Notes under the pieces: model-generated
What the model saw: the letters and a program-made list of their open reading frames with translations, nothing else
What the model was told of the DNA's origin: nothing
The model's database searches: none
Made by a program: the position numbers and the translations under genes
In this document: piece by piece, positions 8,294 through 17,743 of the stretch
Layout of the letters: each line of letters starts with the position of its first letter
Numbering within the stretch: the stretch's first letter is position 1
Assembly (NCBI GenBank): GCA_947302175.1
Contig: CAMYVB010000006.1
Location: 16,699 to 80,698 of the forward strand
Source: an uncultured Bacteroidales bacterium
Lineage (GTDB): Bacteria > Bacteroidota > Bacteroidia > Bacteroidales > UBA932
Direction of reading: 5' to 3'
DNA: 64,000 nt

Positions 8294-9427
8294 TTAGACC
8301 TTCAGGAAAATCTTCTTTTTCATCATCAGGTAGAGGAGGCCGTAGACCAGAAGGCCGTGGACGGTGCAACGTATCAGGCCGAAGAGGTGAGGGTCGGTGA
8401 TGTACTGCTTGAGACCGTTCGTCAGGTGGTTAGTGACTGAGTGGAAGTCGCATATGAAACCGATGAAATAGATGAAGATGGCATTGAGGCCGAAGGGTAG
8501 CAGCCAGTCCAGTCCCTTCCAGCCCAAGCAGTCAACGAGCGCGTAGACCCCAGACAGCAGCATGAAGCTTATACCGCTGGTAACCAGCGTCATGGAGCTT
8601 GTCCAAATGTACTTGTTGAGCGGCATCTGCAGGCTCCAGAGCTTGCCGGCGCCGAACATCGCAAGCCCGAGCACGAACAGCATCAGCGCCTTGGTCCACT
8701 TTCCCTTCCCCTTGTGTGCCTTGAGTATCTCGCCCGCGAACATGCCCGTCATCACGGTCACGATGAAATTCATGCTGCTAAGGAGCCACGTGTACTTAGC
8801 CTCCTTGAAATACCAGCTGCCATCGGGATTGAGCACGGCGTGGTCGCAATGCCTGCCAAGGACCACCCTGTCCACCCATTCGCAGAGATTGTGCTGGCCG
8901 AAATCGCCCCCGCCGAAGCCGTCAGGAGTGCGCACGAACATCAGCAGCGCCCAATAGCCAAAGAGCAGCGCCGCGGCAATTATCACCTGCGTCCGCGGTT
9001 TGAAATTCATAAAGAATACAGCCGAGAAAGCATAGCCCACCGCGATGGACTGAAGGGTATTGCTGAACCACTTGAACCTCACGGGGTCGTATTTCAACAG
9101 ATTGCCCTGGCATATCATGCCCATGATCCAGAGCACCGCGACCCTTCGCAGTATCCTCCAGTACATCTGAGCCTTGGAGCGCCCCTGCTTGCGGTACTTC
9201 GCAAAAGCGAAAGGTATCGCCGTGCCTGAGCAAAAAAGGAAGAGCGGCATGATCCAGTCGTGGATCGTCAGGGTGTTGCTGCCAAAGGGATTGTGCTTAA
9301 ACTGAGGCAGCAGCCCTTCCAGCCCGGGAACCAGAGAGCAGAATTCAATGAGCCATGCGGTAAAGACCGTGAGGAAGAACATATTCAGCCCCCTCAGGAC
9401 ATCGAGTGATTTAAGTCTGTCGTTCAT
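8294..9427 (-). CDS. DUF5009/HGSNAT-like membrane acyltransferase
   Basis: This 377-residue polytopic membrane protein has about ten hydrophobic segments. Its N-terminus, RLKSLDVLRGLNMFFLT, is the hallmark of the NagX/DUF5009 group. The group is related to the lysosomal heparan-alpha-glucosaminide N-acetyltransferase, which moves acetyl groups across the membrane onto amino sugars. The conserved NTLTIHDWIMPLFLFCSG block follows the first membrane helix. The substrate here is unknown; I infer transmembrane acetylation of a sugar. TATCTTTA (minus, 9433-9440) sits 5 bases before the ATG, suggesting a leaderless mRNA. The gene is convergent with the tRNA-Val terminator and divergent from the hydrolase at 9478. 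Confidence 0.85.
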   Translation of the reverse strand: MNDRLKSLDVLRGLNMFFLTVFTAWLIEFCSLVPGLEGLLPQFKHNPFGSNTLTIHDWIMPLFLFCSGTAIPFAFAKYRKQGRSKAQMYWRILRRVAVLWIMGMICQGNLLKYDPVRFKWFSNTLQSIAVGYAFSAVFFMNFKPRTQVIIAAALLFGYWALLMFVRTPDGFGGGDFGQHNLCEWVDRVVLGRHCDHAVLNPDGSWYFKEAKYTWLLSSMNFIVTVMTGMFAGEILKAHKGKGKWTKALMLFVLGLAMFGAGKLWSLQMPLNKYIWTSSMTLVTSGISFMLLSGVYALVDCLGWKGLDWLLPFGLNAIFIYFIGFICDFHSVTNHLTNGLKQYITDPHLFGLIRCTVHGLLVYGLLYLMMKKKIFLKV

Positions 9428-9477
9428 ACAGCTAAAGATAGGAATTTTTCCTATTTTTATGAAAAATTAACCGCTTC

Positions 9478-10458
9478 ATGCACCGTCCATACCTGAAATA
9501 CGCGCTTTTCGCCGCCGTCACCGCCCTGACACTGTCTTGTAAAACCACCGCCCCCGAAGGCATGACCGAGCCCACTCTGGTGCAGCACCTCTACCCCAAA
9601 GGCCAGCACTGCGACGAGGGCATAATCGAGGACGGCTTGGCCGTCACCCCAGGCCCCGGCGAAGCCAACAGGGTGGACACCACCGAGTTCTGGTGGGAGA
9701 GGGACGGCAGCCTAAACTTCATCTCCGATAGCGCCCGCGTGGTAGTCTATATCCCTGAAAATCACAACGGAACGATGGTAATGTCCATCCCCGGCGGAGG
9801 CTACGGCGAGCTCCAGTACCGAAGCGAAGGCAGCAACGCCGCCAAGATTCTGACCGCAAAAGGCTATGCCGTGGCCATCCTCTGCTACCGTCTCCCCACG
9901 CGCATTCATTCCATCCCTCTGACGGACGCGCAGAACACCCTGCGCTTCCTCCGCCACCACGCCGCCGAGTGGGGCATAGAGCGCATAGGCGTAATGGGCA
10001 TGTCGGCCGGCGGCCACCTCGCCTCAAGCGTTTCAACCCTCTATACCGACTCCATCACCCGCCCTGACTTCACCATCCTGCTGTACGCCCCCATCACCAG
10101 CGATGAGCCCCTGCGCACCAGAGGCAGCTTCAAAACCCTCACGGGGAACGATCCTGAGCTCATGGAGCGCTACTCAGCCGAGAAACACGTCACCGCCGAT
10201 ACCCCGCCCGCAATCATTTTCCACAGCGCCGACGACCGCGGCGTCAAGCCCGGCAACAGCATATGCTACTACCAGGCCCTGCGCGAGGCCGGAGTACAAG
10301 CTGAACTGCACATTTTCCCCATGGGAGGACACGGCTGGGGCTTCAACACTCTCGAAACAGCCGGGTACGACAAACTCGGCCCCTACCGCGAGGTCTTCAA
10401 CACAGCCCTGTTCACCTTCCTTGAGTCTCTCGAGACTCCGAAGGAAAGCAGCGATTAA
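9478..10458 (+). CDS. Alpha/beta hydrolase lipoprotein (acetyl-esterase/xylanase-like)
   Basis: A short signal peptide ends in a lipobox-like LTLSCK (Cys about residue 21), so the protein is probably a lipoprotein anchored in the envelope. The 326-residue protein has the esterase/lipase fold. It shows the oxyanion-hole strand SIPGGGYGEL, nucleophile elbow GMSAGGHLAS (Ser about residue 176), an acid-bearing SADDRGV and the catalytic histidine in GGHGWGF. This pattern is common in Bacteroidetes carbohydrate esterases that deacetylate sugars. The exact substrate cannot be read. Its last 4 bases overlap the stop of the convergent DUF3109 gene. Confidence 0.85.
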   Translation: MHRPYLKYALFAAVTALTLSCKTTAPEGMTEPTLVQHLYPKGQHCDEGIIEDGLAVTPGPGEANRVDTTEFWWERDGSLNFISDSARVVVYIPENHNGTMVMSIPGGGYGELQYRSEGSNAAKILTAKGYAVAILCYRLPTRIHSIPLTDAQNTLRFLRHHAAEWGIERIGVMGMSAGGHLASSVSTLYTDSITRPDFTILLYAPITSDEPLRTRGSFKTLTGNDPELMERYSAEKHVTADTPPAIIFHSADDRGVKPGNSICYYQALREAGVQAELHIFPMGGHGWGFNTLETAGYDKLGPYREVFNTALFTFLESLETPKESSD

Positions 10459-11066
10459 ATCTCTTTCCGGGAAAGAACATACTGCGCCGCAGCGCACAAA
10501 TCGCGATAAAACTCCTCGCCGTAGATTTCGGTGAGGGGTTCGCGCAGGAACTCATACACCCTCACACCCTCGCGGCGGCCCTTTTCGAAAGCGTCCTTGC
10601 AAATGTCCCAGCGATGGAGGTTGAGCGCAAGTCCGCCCGACGAAAGGCGCGTAACGCGTATGGGGTATAGCCGGCAGGACTGAGGCTTGCGGAAAGCGCA
10701 GCGCCCCTCGAAAAAGCATTTCTCGATGGCGCAAAGGCAATTGCCGGAGGCGTCGTAATGGGTGTAGGCGCAGTCGTGGGAGTCGGCTGTGACGGGAGTG
10801 ACTATGTCACCCTCAATGTCGAGTTCGAAAAAGCCTTTAGCATCCACCGCTTCCCTGCCCTCGGGGCGCATCAGGGGCGAAAAGGCGTCGTAGCAGTCTT
10901 CCACCTCCTGAGGCTCCCATTCCTCCATGGGGGCGCCTGCATCGCCTTCGATGCAGCAGATGCCGCGGCATTTCTCGTAGTCGCAGGCGAAAAACTCATC
11001 CACGACATCCTCGGAAACGAGTATGTCGCCTATCTGGATGATGGTGCCGAAGTCTTCCCTGCTCAT
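10455..11066 (-). CDS. DUF3109 family cysteine-rich protein
   Basis: The 203-residue protein is rich in cysteines placed as in DUF3109 (YkgJ/Fe-S-like) proteins. It has CDYEKCRGICCIEGDAGAP near residue 30, then DCAYTHYDASGNCLCAIEKC, and FRKPQSCRLYPIRV with the conserved C-x-L-Y-P. These cysteines probably bind a metal or Fe-S cluster, but the activity is unknown. The family is found throughout Bacteroidetes. The ATG overlaps the stop of the M16-like gene in an ATGA junction (11063-11066), so the two are translationally coupled. Confidence 0.88.
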   Translation of the reverse strand: MSREDFGTIIQIGDILVSEDVVDEFFACDYEKCRGICCIEGDAGAPMEEWEPQEVEDCYDAFSPLMRPEGREAVDAKGFFELDIEGDIVTPVTADSHDCAYTHYDASGNCLCAIEKCFFEGRCAFRKPQSCRLYPIRVTRLSSGGLALNLHRWDICKDAFEKGRREGVRVYEFLREPLTEIYGEEFYRDLCAAAQYVLSRKEI

Positions 11067-13639
11067 TGGAGTATGCGGTATTCGGCCTTGCTGCCGCCTT
11101 CGAAGAACGATATCACTTCCTTCACCTCGACGGGCGTGACGGACTCTATGGATTCCTTGTATTTGGACGTCATGTCCTTGCCGAATGCGTGACGGTCTTC
11201 GACGACATCCATAATTGCCGAAGGGTTGGTCTTGTTGAAAGTCCCCTCCTTGACGAGCACGGACTTCAGGGTCTTCAGCTCCTTCTTCGTGGGCTCGGTC
11301 TCGAAGAAATCTTCAAGCACGCCCTTCACCACCGACAGCACTTCCGCCCCGTCAACGGGCTCCACGCCCATAGGCAGGCCTTCGCTCTGGCAGGGCCTCA
11401 AGGTCACCGTGATGCGCGAGAGCTCCACGGGGAAATAATCCTCCGAAACAGCCACCTCTGCCCACCATCCTGCGTCGGGCAGCGAGGCGTCAAGCCTTGC
11501 CTCCAGCATCCTTGCAGCCACCTTTGCGGCATAGTAGCGCTGTGGAGTGATGGTGTGGGTGGACGCCAGTTCAAGATGCAGGCTTTCGCCCGAGACCAGA
11601 GAGGTCCTCTCGCTCTTGGATGCCCATCCGGAGCGCAGTTCGTAGCTAGCACCGGCATTGGGGATGATTGAGCGGCCTTTGTGGAAGAGGTTCATATAGC
11701 GGCAGAGGGACACCTGCGCAGTTTCTTCGTCGAGGTCGCCGGATATGGCCAGTACGCCGTCGCCGGCCTTTGCGAATTCCTTGAAGAAATAGCCGTCCGC
11801 TTTGGCAGGTATCTCGTCAGTCAGGGCGGAGATATATTTGAAGGGGGTAAGGGCGAAAGAGGGTCTCAGGAGGGAGTCTACAGCCGCCCTGATGCCGCTT
11901 TCCTGCGAGCGGGCCACTTCGAGGCTCAGGCGCTCGCATTCGGAATAATACTCCCACGCCCCGTCGTCGGGCACGGTGGAATTGAAGATGGACACTAGGC
12001 TCGAAAGCAGCAGATCGAGCTTGGCCGAAGGCGCCTTGCCGAAGATTTTCATGGACACGGGGCTCACTTCGCATTTCATGTCTATACCGTTGGTTTTGAG
12101 CATGGTGCTGAAGTTGTGGGGGCTCATTCCCGCCACGGAGCCGAGGAATAGCTCGTCGGCAAAGAATGCCGCCTCACCGTGCGCGAGGTCCCTGACAGAC
12201 GCGCTGCCGCCGCGCAGGACGAACGAATAGTCGAACATGCCGGGGCTGGTGCCTTTGCAGTAGACGGCCTTGACGCCGTTGAGGAAGATCCAGGTGCTGC
12301 CGCCGGTGACGGGCTCGGTGAATGTCTCAAGGCGCAGTTTGGAGCGCTTGGGGGCCTTTGCGAGGAGGGTGGTGTCGTTGTGATGGGACACTACCGCTCT
12401 CTGATGCTGGTCCTTGCGCCAGGGCGAGAGCCAGGTGATATAGAGGCCGTCCTCGCCGGGAGGGAAGCCGGGAGCGTCGACGCGGATCGTTAGGTTGTCT
12501 TCGTCGTCAAGCAGGGCTGCGGCGAAGGAGTTGAAAAACTTTGTCTCTACCTTGGTATCCAGGCGCTTGCGAAGGAGATAGTCGCGCTCCCAGGCCTTGC
12601 TCTGGAGGCCGGAGCCGTAGAGGAAGGAGGCAACGCAGCGGTCCACATATTCGCTGTTGGGTATGACGCTGCGGCCGGCTTCGCGATGGCGGTCCCAAAG
12701 GCAGGCGATTCGGGCGTCCTCGAACTCGTCTGCCGACACGCCTGCGGCGTCTATGTTCGCAAGTATTTCGGAAATGGTCTCAAGCGCGGGGGTCACGTAA
12801 TTGTCGTCCACCACGACCGAGACTGTCCAGGACTCGTCGCCTGGGCCGTCGGAGGCCTTCTGCCGCCTGATGTCAAGCCCGGTATAGGGAATGCCGGCGC
12901 TGCGGAAAGCCACGGCCGCCCTTTCCTTTACTATGAAAGACAGCTCGTCGAACAACATGTCGGTCACGACGGACTGTATGGTGCCCATTGACTCCCTCGT
13001 GGGACGGGGAGAAGCGAACGAGACACTCACGACTGCGGCTTGGCCCGAGGGGAGGCTCGTCGTAATGACATTGGCGCCGGAAGCGGCTTCCCAGATATAC
13101 TCAGGGTCGGCGGGGACGGGCTCGCGCTTGGTAATCATCAGGGAGAAAACGCTCATCTTGCCCTGGAGGGTCGAAGGATCGATGTCGCCGCTCACGACCA
13201 CGGCCTGGGAACTGGGACACCTGGAGCAGAGCATGAAAATACTCATCAAGGTGGTATCAGTCACGCTGGCGTCGGTCACGGGGACGTCGGCAAAGCGATA
13301 CACGGTGTGGTCGTCACCCTGGTCCACGAAGCCCTTGGCTTTATAACCCACGCCCTTGGAGGCAAGGTAGCGGTAGGGGCTTCTGGAGCCGAAGGCGTGG
13401 AAGTCCCTGAGCACCTCACGGGCGTCCACTCCGCTTTGTTCGCCCTTCTGGACGAGGGCGAAATCGGCCAGGCCGGGAGTGGCGGGGTTCTTTATAAGGT
13501 AATAGTTGATGCCGTTGGGGAAGCTTCCTACCTTGATGTCCCCGGAGACGGGGAGGGGGTCAAGCTCCTGAGCGAAAGCGCTTACGGAACATAGGGAAAG
13601 CAGCAGGAAGAATATGGTTTTGAGACGCGAAAACATCAT
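11063..13639 (-). CDS. M16 (insulinase-like) family protein, apparently catalytically dead
   Basis: The secreted protein has 858 residues with a signal peptide (about 1-22, ending SAFAQ). The fold is suggested by GSFPNGINYYLIKNP, the usual opening of M16 peptidases, and by paired repeats of the M16 type across the length. The zinc motif HxxEH should follow the first strand pair. Here the matching segment reads QKGEQSGVDAREVLRDFHAFG, with no HxxEH. I infer a structural or binding role, perhaps as partner of an active subunit elsewhere. I chose the ATG at 13639, next to the signal peptide. TACATTTG (minus, 13658-13665) fits its promoter. It is coupled to DUF3109 by an ATGA overlap. Confidence 0.82.
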   Translation of the reverse strand: MMFSRLKTIFFLLLSLCSVSAFAQELDPLPVSGDIKVGSFPNGINYYLIKNPATPGLADFALVQKGEQSGVDAREVLRDFHAFGSRSPYRYLASKGVGYKAKGFVDQGDDHTVYRFADVPVTDASVTDTTLMSIFMLCSRCPSSQAVVVSGDIDPSTLQGKMSVFSLMITKREPVPADPEYIWEAASGANVITTSLPSGQAAVVSVSFASPRPTRESMGTIQSVVTDMLFDELSFIVKERAAVAFRSAGIPYTGLDIRRQKASDGPGDESWTVSVVVDDNYVTPALETISEILANIDAAGVSADEFEDARIACLWDRHREAGRSVIPNSEYVDRCVASFLYGSGLQSKAWERDYLLRKRLDTKVETKFFNSFAAALLDDEDNLTIRVDAPGFPPGEDGLYITWLSPWRKDQHQRAVVSHHNDTTLLAKAPKRSKLRLETFTEPVTGGSTWIFLNGVKAVYCKGTSPGMFDYSFVLRGGSASVRDLAHGEAAFFADELFLGSVAGMSPHNFSTMLKTNGIDMKCEVSPVSMKIFGKAPSAKLDLLLSSLVSIFNSTVPDDGAWEYYSECERLSLEVARSQESGIRAAVDSLLRPSFALTPFKYISALTDEIPAKADGYFFKEFAKAGDGVLAISGDLDEETAQVSLCRYMNLFHKGRSIIPNAGASYELRSGWASKSERTSLVSGESLHLELASTHTITPQRYYAAKVAARMLEARLDASLPDAGWWAEVAVSEDYFPVELSRITVTLRPCQSEGLPMGVEPVDGAEVLSVVKGVLEDFFETEPTKKELKTLKSVLVKEGTFNKTNPSAIMDVVEDRHAFGKDMTSKYKESIESVTPVEVKEVISFFEGGSKAEYRILQ

Positions 13640-13652
13640 CTTGGTACTTTTC

Positions 13653-13685
13653 TTGCACAAATGTACGACAAAATTACTATTTTTG
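13653..13685. promoter_or_regulatory. Back-to-back promoters, M16-like / TPR gene
   Basis: On the plus strand TATTTTTG (13678-13685), with a TTG at 13653-13655 about 22 bases before it, fits a promoter for the TPR gene. On the minus strand TACATTTG (13665-13658) fits the M16-like gene. The two elements overlap, so the promoters may interfere with each other. Confidence 0.55.
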
Positions 13686-13722
13686 CATTTCAAGTAGAGA
13701 AACAACCTAAGAATAGTCAAAC

Positions 13723-14655
13723 ATGAAAAAGATTTTACTTGTTCTTGCAGCGGCTCTTCTGTCCGCCGGCATCAGCTTCGCCCAGGACATGACCCAGGCC
13801 ACCGAGACCGCTCAAAAAGCCAATGAACTTCTCAGCACCGGAGACAAGGCAGCCGCACTCGCAGGCTTCCAGGATGCTCTCAACCAGGCTCTCGCCTGCG
13901 GAGAAGATGGCGCCGAGCTCGCCGGCACCTGCAAGGGAGTGATTCCCAACATCATGCTTTCCATCGCCAAGGATTGCATCAAGGCCGCAGATTACGACAC
14001 CGCAATAGAGAAGCTAAATGAAGTCGTCGCCAAAGCCAAGGAGTTCGGCGCCGACGAAGTCGCTGAAGAAGCCACTAAGCTCGTTCCCCAGACCCTTGTC
14101 ACCAAGGCCAACGGCCTCCTGAAGGATAAGGATTTCGCCGGAGCAGTCACCCTCTATCAGCAGGCTCTCGAGCTCGATCCCACCAATGGCAATACCGCTC
14201 TTCGCCTCGGTCAGGCCCTCGCCGGCATCGGCAAGGTCGATGAGGCAGTAGCAGCCTTCGAGAAGGCAGCCGAGAACGGTCAGGAAGCCCTCGCCAAGAA
14301 GCAGATTTCCAACATCTACCTCAAGCAGGCCGCATCCGCCCTCAAGGCCAAGAAGTATGCCGACGCAGTCGCAGCAGCCGATAAGGCCAATGAGTACGGC
14401 GACAACGCCCAGGCCAGCCTCATCGCCGGCCAGGCTTCCCAGCAGATGGGCAAGGACAAGGACGCCATCGCCAACTTCGAGAAGTATCTCGAGCTTGCTC
14501 CCACCGCCAAGAATGCTCCCGCCATCACCTTCACCGTCGCCGCTCTCTACCAGAAGGCAGGCAACAAGGCAAAGGCAGCTGAATTCTACAAGAAGGTCGT
14601 CTCCGACCCTCAGCTCGGCGCCCAAGCCAAGCAGCAGCTCGACGCTCTCAAATAA
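13723..14655 (+). CDS. Secreted tetratricopeptide-repeat protein
   Basis: The 310-residue protein has a clean signal peptide (about 1-20, ending GISFAQ). The rest is alanine-rich helical repeats. Clear TPR units include DFAGAVTLYQQALELDPTNG (about residues 138-157), then GKVDEAVAAFEKAAENGQ, and KDKDAIANFEKYLELAPTAK near the C-terminus. Such periplasmic TPR proteins are assembly or scaffold factors; no specific partner can be named. The U32 gene starts 12 bases downstream on the same strand, so they probably share an mRNA. The codon pattern suggests high expression. Confidence 0.88.
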   Translation: MKKILLVLAAALLSAGISFAQDMTQATETAQKANELLSTGDKAAALAGFQDALNQALACGEDGAELAGTCKGVIPNIMLSIAKDCIKAADYDTAIEKLNEVVAKAKEFGADEVAEEATKLVPQTLVTKANGLLKDKDFAGAVTLYQQALELDPTNGNTALRLGQALAGIGKVDEAVAAFEKAAENGQEALAKKQISNIYLKQAASALKAKKYADAVAAADKANEYGDNAQASLIAGQASQQMGKDKDAIANFEKYLELAPTAKNAPAITFTVAALYQKAGNKAKAAEFYKKVVSDPQLGAQAKQQLDALK

Positions 14656-14667
14656 TCTCCGCAAAGG

Positions 14668-16548
14668 ATGAAAGCGCTGGAGCTTCTTGCCCCCGCAAGA
14701 AACGTTGAAATCGGCATCGCAGCCATAGACTGCGGTGCCGATGCCGTTTACATCGCGGGCCCCTCGTTCGGCGCGAGGAAAGACGCTCCAAACAGTCTGG
14801 AAGAAATAGCGCGCCTCTGCGAGTATGCGCACCGCTTCGGGGCAAGGATATTCCTGACTGTCAATACAATAATCTTTGAAAACGAGCTGGAGCAGGCGCG
14901 CTCCCTGATGCTCGCGGCGCAGGACGCCGGCGTGGACGCTTTCATAGTCCAGGACATGGCCTTGACGCGCTTCGAAGGCATACGGGTGCCGCTCCACGCT
15001 TCCACCCAGTGCGCCATACGCACGGTGGAAAAAGCGAAGTGGCTCGCTTCGCTCGGCTTTGGAAGGCTGGTTCTCGAGCGGGAGTTGCCCCTGGAGCAGA
15101 TACGCGCAATCGCCGAGGCTGTCCCCTGCGAAATCGAAGCTTTCGTGCACGGGGCCCTTTGCGTTTGTTACAGCGGGCAGTGCTATATGTCCGAAGCCCT
15201 GTCGGGACGCAGCGCCAATCGCGGCGAGTGCATCCAGGCCTGCCGCTCCCTCTACGACCTGACTGACGCTTCAGGCAAGGTCCTCGCCCGCAACAAAGCC
15301 CTCCTGTCGCTCAAAGACCTTAACCTCAGCGAACGCCTTGAAGATATGGCCGAGGCGGGAGTCACCTCCTTCAAGATTGAAGGCCGCCTCAAGAACATTT
15401 CGTATGTGCGCAATGTCGTAAGGCAGTATTCGCTGGCCCTCGACGCCCTTGTCGCCGCACATCCCGATCTATACCGCAAGTCATCTTTCGGCTCCGTCAG
15501 CGGCGGCTTCACCCCCGCGCCCGAGAAGACCTTCAACCGCGGCTACACCTCCCTCTACATAGATGGCAAACGCGGTCGCTGGGCTTCTCCCGACACCCCC
15601 AAGTCCGTAGGAGAAAAGATTGGTACCGTGGCCATGGTGCGCCCTTTGAAGCCTTTTGGCATGGAAATCAGGGTTAAGCCCGCTTCCGACAGGCTGGTTT
15701 TGAGCAACGGCGACGGCTTCACCGTTCAGACCGCTTCAGGCCTCACAGGCTTCAGGGGCGACGTCTGCGAAGGTCTATACATTCGCTGCAAAACCGTCCC
15801 GGGCATCAAGGTGGGCGACATCATCTATCGCAACTCCGACCTTGCGTTCGAGCGCGAAATGGAGCGCAAGGCCTGCAAACGCGAGCTGGGGGTCGTGCTG
15901 GACATAAGCATTTCCGGGAAATTCTCAATTGACTTCACAGCCCGATGCGAAGACGGACGCGAGGTCACCTCCCCCTTCAAGGCCGACCCTGAGGTGGCGG
16001 AGAACCGCGATCGAGCCCTCGAAATGATGCGCTCACAGCTCTCCAAGCGCGCTCTTGACTATTCTTTCACCGTGGGCGAAATCGTCGTTGAGACCCCTGG
16101 CGGCGCGCTTCCTCTTCTTGGCGCGGCCACCCTCAACGCCATGCGCCGGCTCATCGCCTCCGACCTCGACTCCGTGCCCCGCGCACCCATCCCCATGTAC
16201 GAGGGAGAGCGCTCAGAGCAGCCCCTCCCCTATCCGGAGGAAAAGAATTATAAGGCGAATGTCGCAAATCCCCTTGCCGCCGAGGTAATCGGGGCCGGGG
16301 TGGACACGGTTGCCGGGGCAGATGCTATCAACGCGGCCGGCGCCGTTGACCCGGCATTCGAAATCTCCCACGCCTGCGGCGCAGAGCTCATGCGCACGCG
16401 CTACTGCATACGCTACGAGCTCGGCCTCTGCCCCCGCCACCAGGGCGCTGCTGACTCCGGCCCCCTCTTCCTCGAAAACAACGGACGCCGCTTCGCCCTC
16501 AGGTTCGACTGCCTCCGCTGCGAAATGACAGTCTCCGACTGCCGGTAG
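14668..16548 (+). CDS. U32 family protein with DUF3656-like C-terminus (RlhA/TrhP-type RNA hydroxylase)
   Basis: Peptidase family U32 proteins are now linked to RNA hydroxylation: TrhP at tRNA U34 and RlhA at 23S rRNA C2501. This one has 626 residues. The N-terminal barrel starts with LELLAPARNVEIGIAAIDCG. The family signature lies near residues 160-195 (FVHGALCVCYSGQCYMSE, then GRSANRGECIQACR), with cysteines suited to an Fe-S cluster. DLNLSERLEDMAEAGVTSFKIEGR follows in parts. The long C-terminal half, with more cysteines at the end (LGLCPRH, CLRCEMTVSDC), resembles RlhA size and layout more than the shorter TrhP. It lies downstream of the TPR gene. Confidence 0.85.
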   Translation: MKALELLAPARNVEIGIAAIDCGADAVYIAGPSFGARKDAPNSLEEIARLCEYAHRFGARIFLTVNTIIFENELEQARSLMLAAQDAGVDAFIVQDMALTRFEGIRVPLHASTQCAIRTVEKAKWLASLGFGRLVLERELPLEQIRAIAEAVPCEIEAFVHGALCVCYSGQCYMSEALSGRSANRGECIQACRSLYDLTDASGKVLARNKALLSLKDLNLSERLEDMAEAGVTSFKIEGRLKNISYVRNVVRQYSLALDALVAAHPDLYRKSSFGSVSGGFTPAPEKTFNRGYTSLYIDGKRGRWASPDTPKSVGEKIGTVAMVRPLKPFGMEIRVKPASDRLVLSNGDGFTVQTASGLTGFRGDVCEGLYIRCKTVPGIKVGDIIYRNSDLAFEREMERKACKRELGVVLDISISGKFSIDFTARCEDGREVTSPFKADPEVAENRDRALEMMRSQLSKRALDYSFTVGEIVVETPGGALPLLGAATLNAMRRLIASDLDSVPRAPIPMYEGERSEQPLPYPEEKNYKANVANPLAAEVIGAGVDTVAGADAINAAGAVDPAFEISHACGAELMRTRYCIRYELGLCPRHQGAADSGPLFLENNGRRFALRFDCLRCEMTVSDCR

Positions 16549-16554
16549 CCGTAG

Positions 16555-16642
16555 CGGCCCTTCGACAACGGTTGTTGAGCCTGTCGAAACAACCGGCCCT
16601 TCGACAAGCTCAGGGACCGCCTTCGACAAGCTCAGGGGCCGG
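16555..16642. repeat. Cluster of palindromic CCTTCGACA...GGG repeats
   Basis: Three units containing CCTTCGACAAGCTCAGGG or a close variant lie in tandem (about 16557-16590, 16595-16619, 16620-16642). The first is an inverted pair, TTCGACA with TGTCGAA, around GGTTGTTGAGCC. The same element in reverse orientation occurs at 45989-46013 and 46052-46076. The units sit between convergent genes (U32 and DUF4249) and may act as bidirectional terminators. They are non-coding. Confidence 0.7.
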
Positions 16643-16651
16643 AGGAAAAAT

Positions 16652-17737
16652 TTAATAATAGTAATAATACTCCCCGGGGGTGAAGGTCTCTTCGTAGAGC
16701 TTGAAGGAGACCGTGGTCACGGGCGAGATGGAGACTATGCCGAAGCCGCCTTCAACGTTGCTCGGGAGCATAGTGGGCTCCACGATAGGAGAAACGTCAT
16801 AGCCGTAGGTCTCCATGTTGTTGAGAGCGCGAAGGTAGTTGTAATAGTCGTGGCTGATGATAGCTAGGCGCACATCCAGATAGGCAGTAACCTCAACCCT
16901 TGAAGCCCCTTCAGGGAAAGAATAGTACCTCTGGGGAGAAACGCTCCAGGAGTCCAGCGAGAACTTCACTTCTCCCACGCCGTCCTTGAACAACTTGTCG
17001 GAAAAACCATGATTGACATTAGTCGGCAGGAGCTCTTCGAGGAGCGTACCTGTCTGAGAAGCATAGCCGTCCTCGAGGATGCGGTCGTTGAAAGTCTCGT
17101 AGGAGATATTGCTCTCGGAACGTATGGTCTCCGAGCGTATATCCCGGCCCTCTTCGTCCGTCCAATAGTAAGTCATATCGCTCACCAGGAAAGCATTGAG
17201 TGTGAAGAAACTATCTTCGCCGACTATATCGGTTATCTTGGCTGACACATCGAGATAGGCTTCCTCGTAGGTATCGGCGTCATAAAACTGCTGGCGGTCT
17301 ATGGTCCTCACGACAGTCTGGGTGTCCACCTGGGACATAACTCCCTTCTGGGGAACGACTATATCGCACCAGGCTTTCTTGTCGCCTTTTACCGCTTCTA
17401 TCCTAACCTGATCACCAGGCTTAAACTCCGAGGAGAAAGCGTATTCGGTATAATTCTTCGTCCTATAGCGCCAGTAGTCATCGGGGTCCTCCTCTTCAGG
17501 CACTTCGGTGGCTTTATGCTCAACGCCGTTTACCGTGCAGACGACGGAAGCGCCTTTCAGGGCCTCCACCCTGTCGGGATAGCTCATTGAGAGAATCACG
17601 ACGTGATCGGTTTTGGATGCGTCCAGGACCGAAAGGATAGTCATCTCGGCGTCGTTCTTGTCGTATTCGTATTTAATCACATTCTCGCAGGAAGCGAAAA
17701 CGAGGGCCGCAGCAAGGATAATAAACAATTTTTTCAT
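16652..17737 (-). CDS. DUF4249 domain lipoprotein
   Basis: A lipoprotein signal ends at LVFASC (Cys about residue 17). The 361-residue body is beta-rich and opens with CENVIKYEYDKNDAEMTI, then VVCTVNGVEHKA, matching DUF4249 proteins of Bacteroidetes. These are outer-membrane lipoproteins nearly always encoded behind a TonB-dependent receptor, as here (6 bases downstream of the receptor's stop). They probably form the surface lid or partner of that receptor. The substrate is unknown. The C-terminus ends in a run of tyrosines. Confidence 0.85.
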   Translation of the reverse strand: MKKLFIILAAALVFASCENVIKYEYDKNDAEMTILSVLDASKTDHVVILSMSYPDRVEALKGASVVCTVNGVEHKATEVPEEEDPDDYWRYRTKNYTEYAFSSEFKPGDQVRIEAVKGDKKAWCDIVVPQKGVMSQVDTQTVVRTIDRQQFYDADTYEEAYLDVSAKITDIVGEDSFFTLNAFLVSDMTYYWTDEEGRDIRSETIRSESNISYETFNDRILEDGYASQTGTLLEELLPTNVNHGFSDKLFKDGVGEVKFSLDSWSVSPQRYYSFPEGASRVEVTAYLDVRLAIISHDYYNYLRALNNMETYGYDVSPIVEPTMLPSNVEGGFGIVSISPVTTVSFKLYEETFTPGEYYYYY

Positions 17738-17743
17738 ATCGTC

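Noticed and set aside
13640..13720. Upstream start for the M16-like protein
   Set aside because: It adds residues before an otherwise clean signal peptide and would overlap the promoter region and TACATTTG box.
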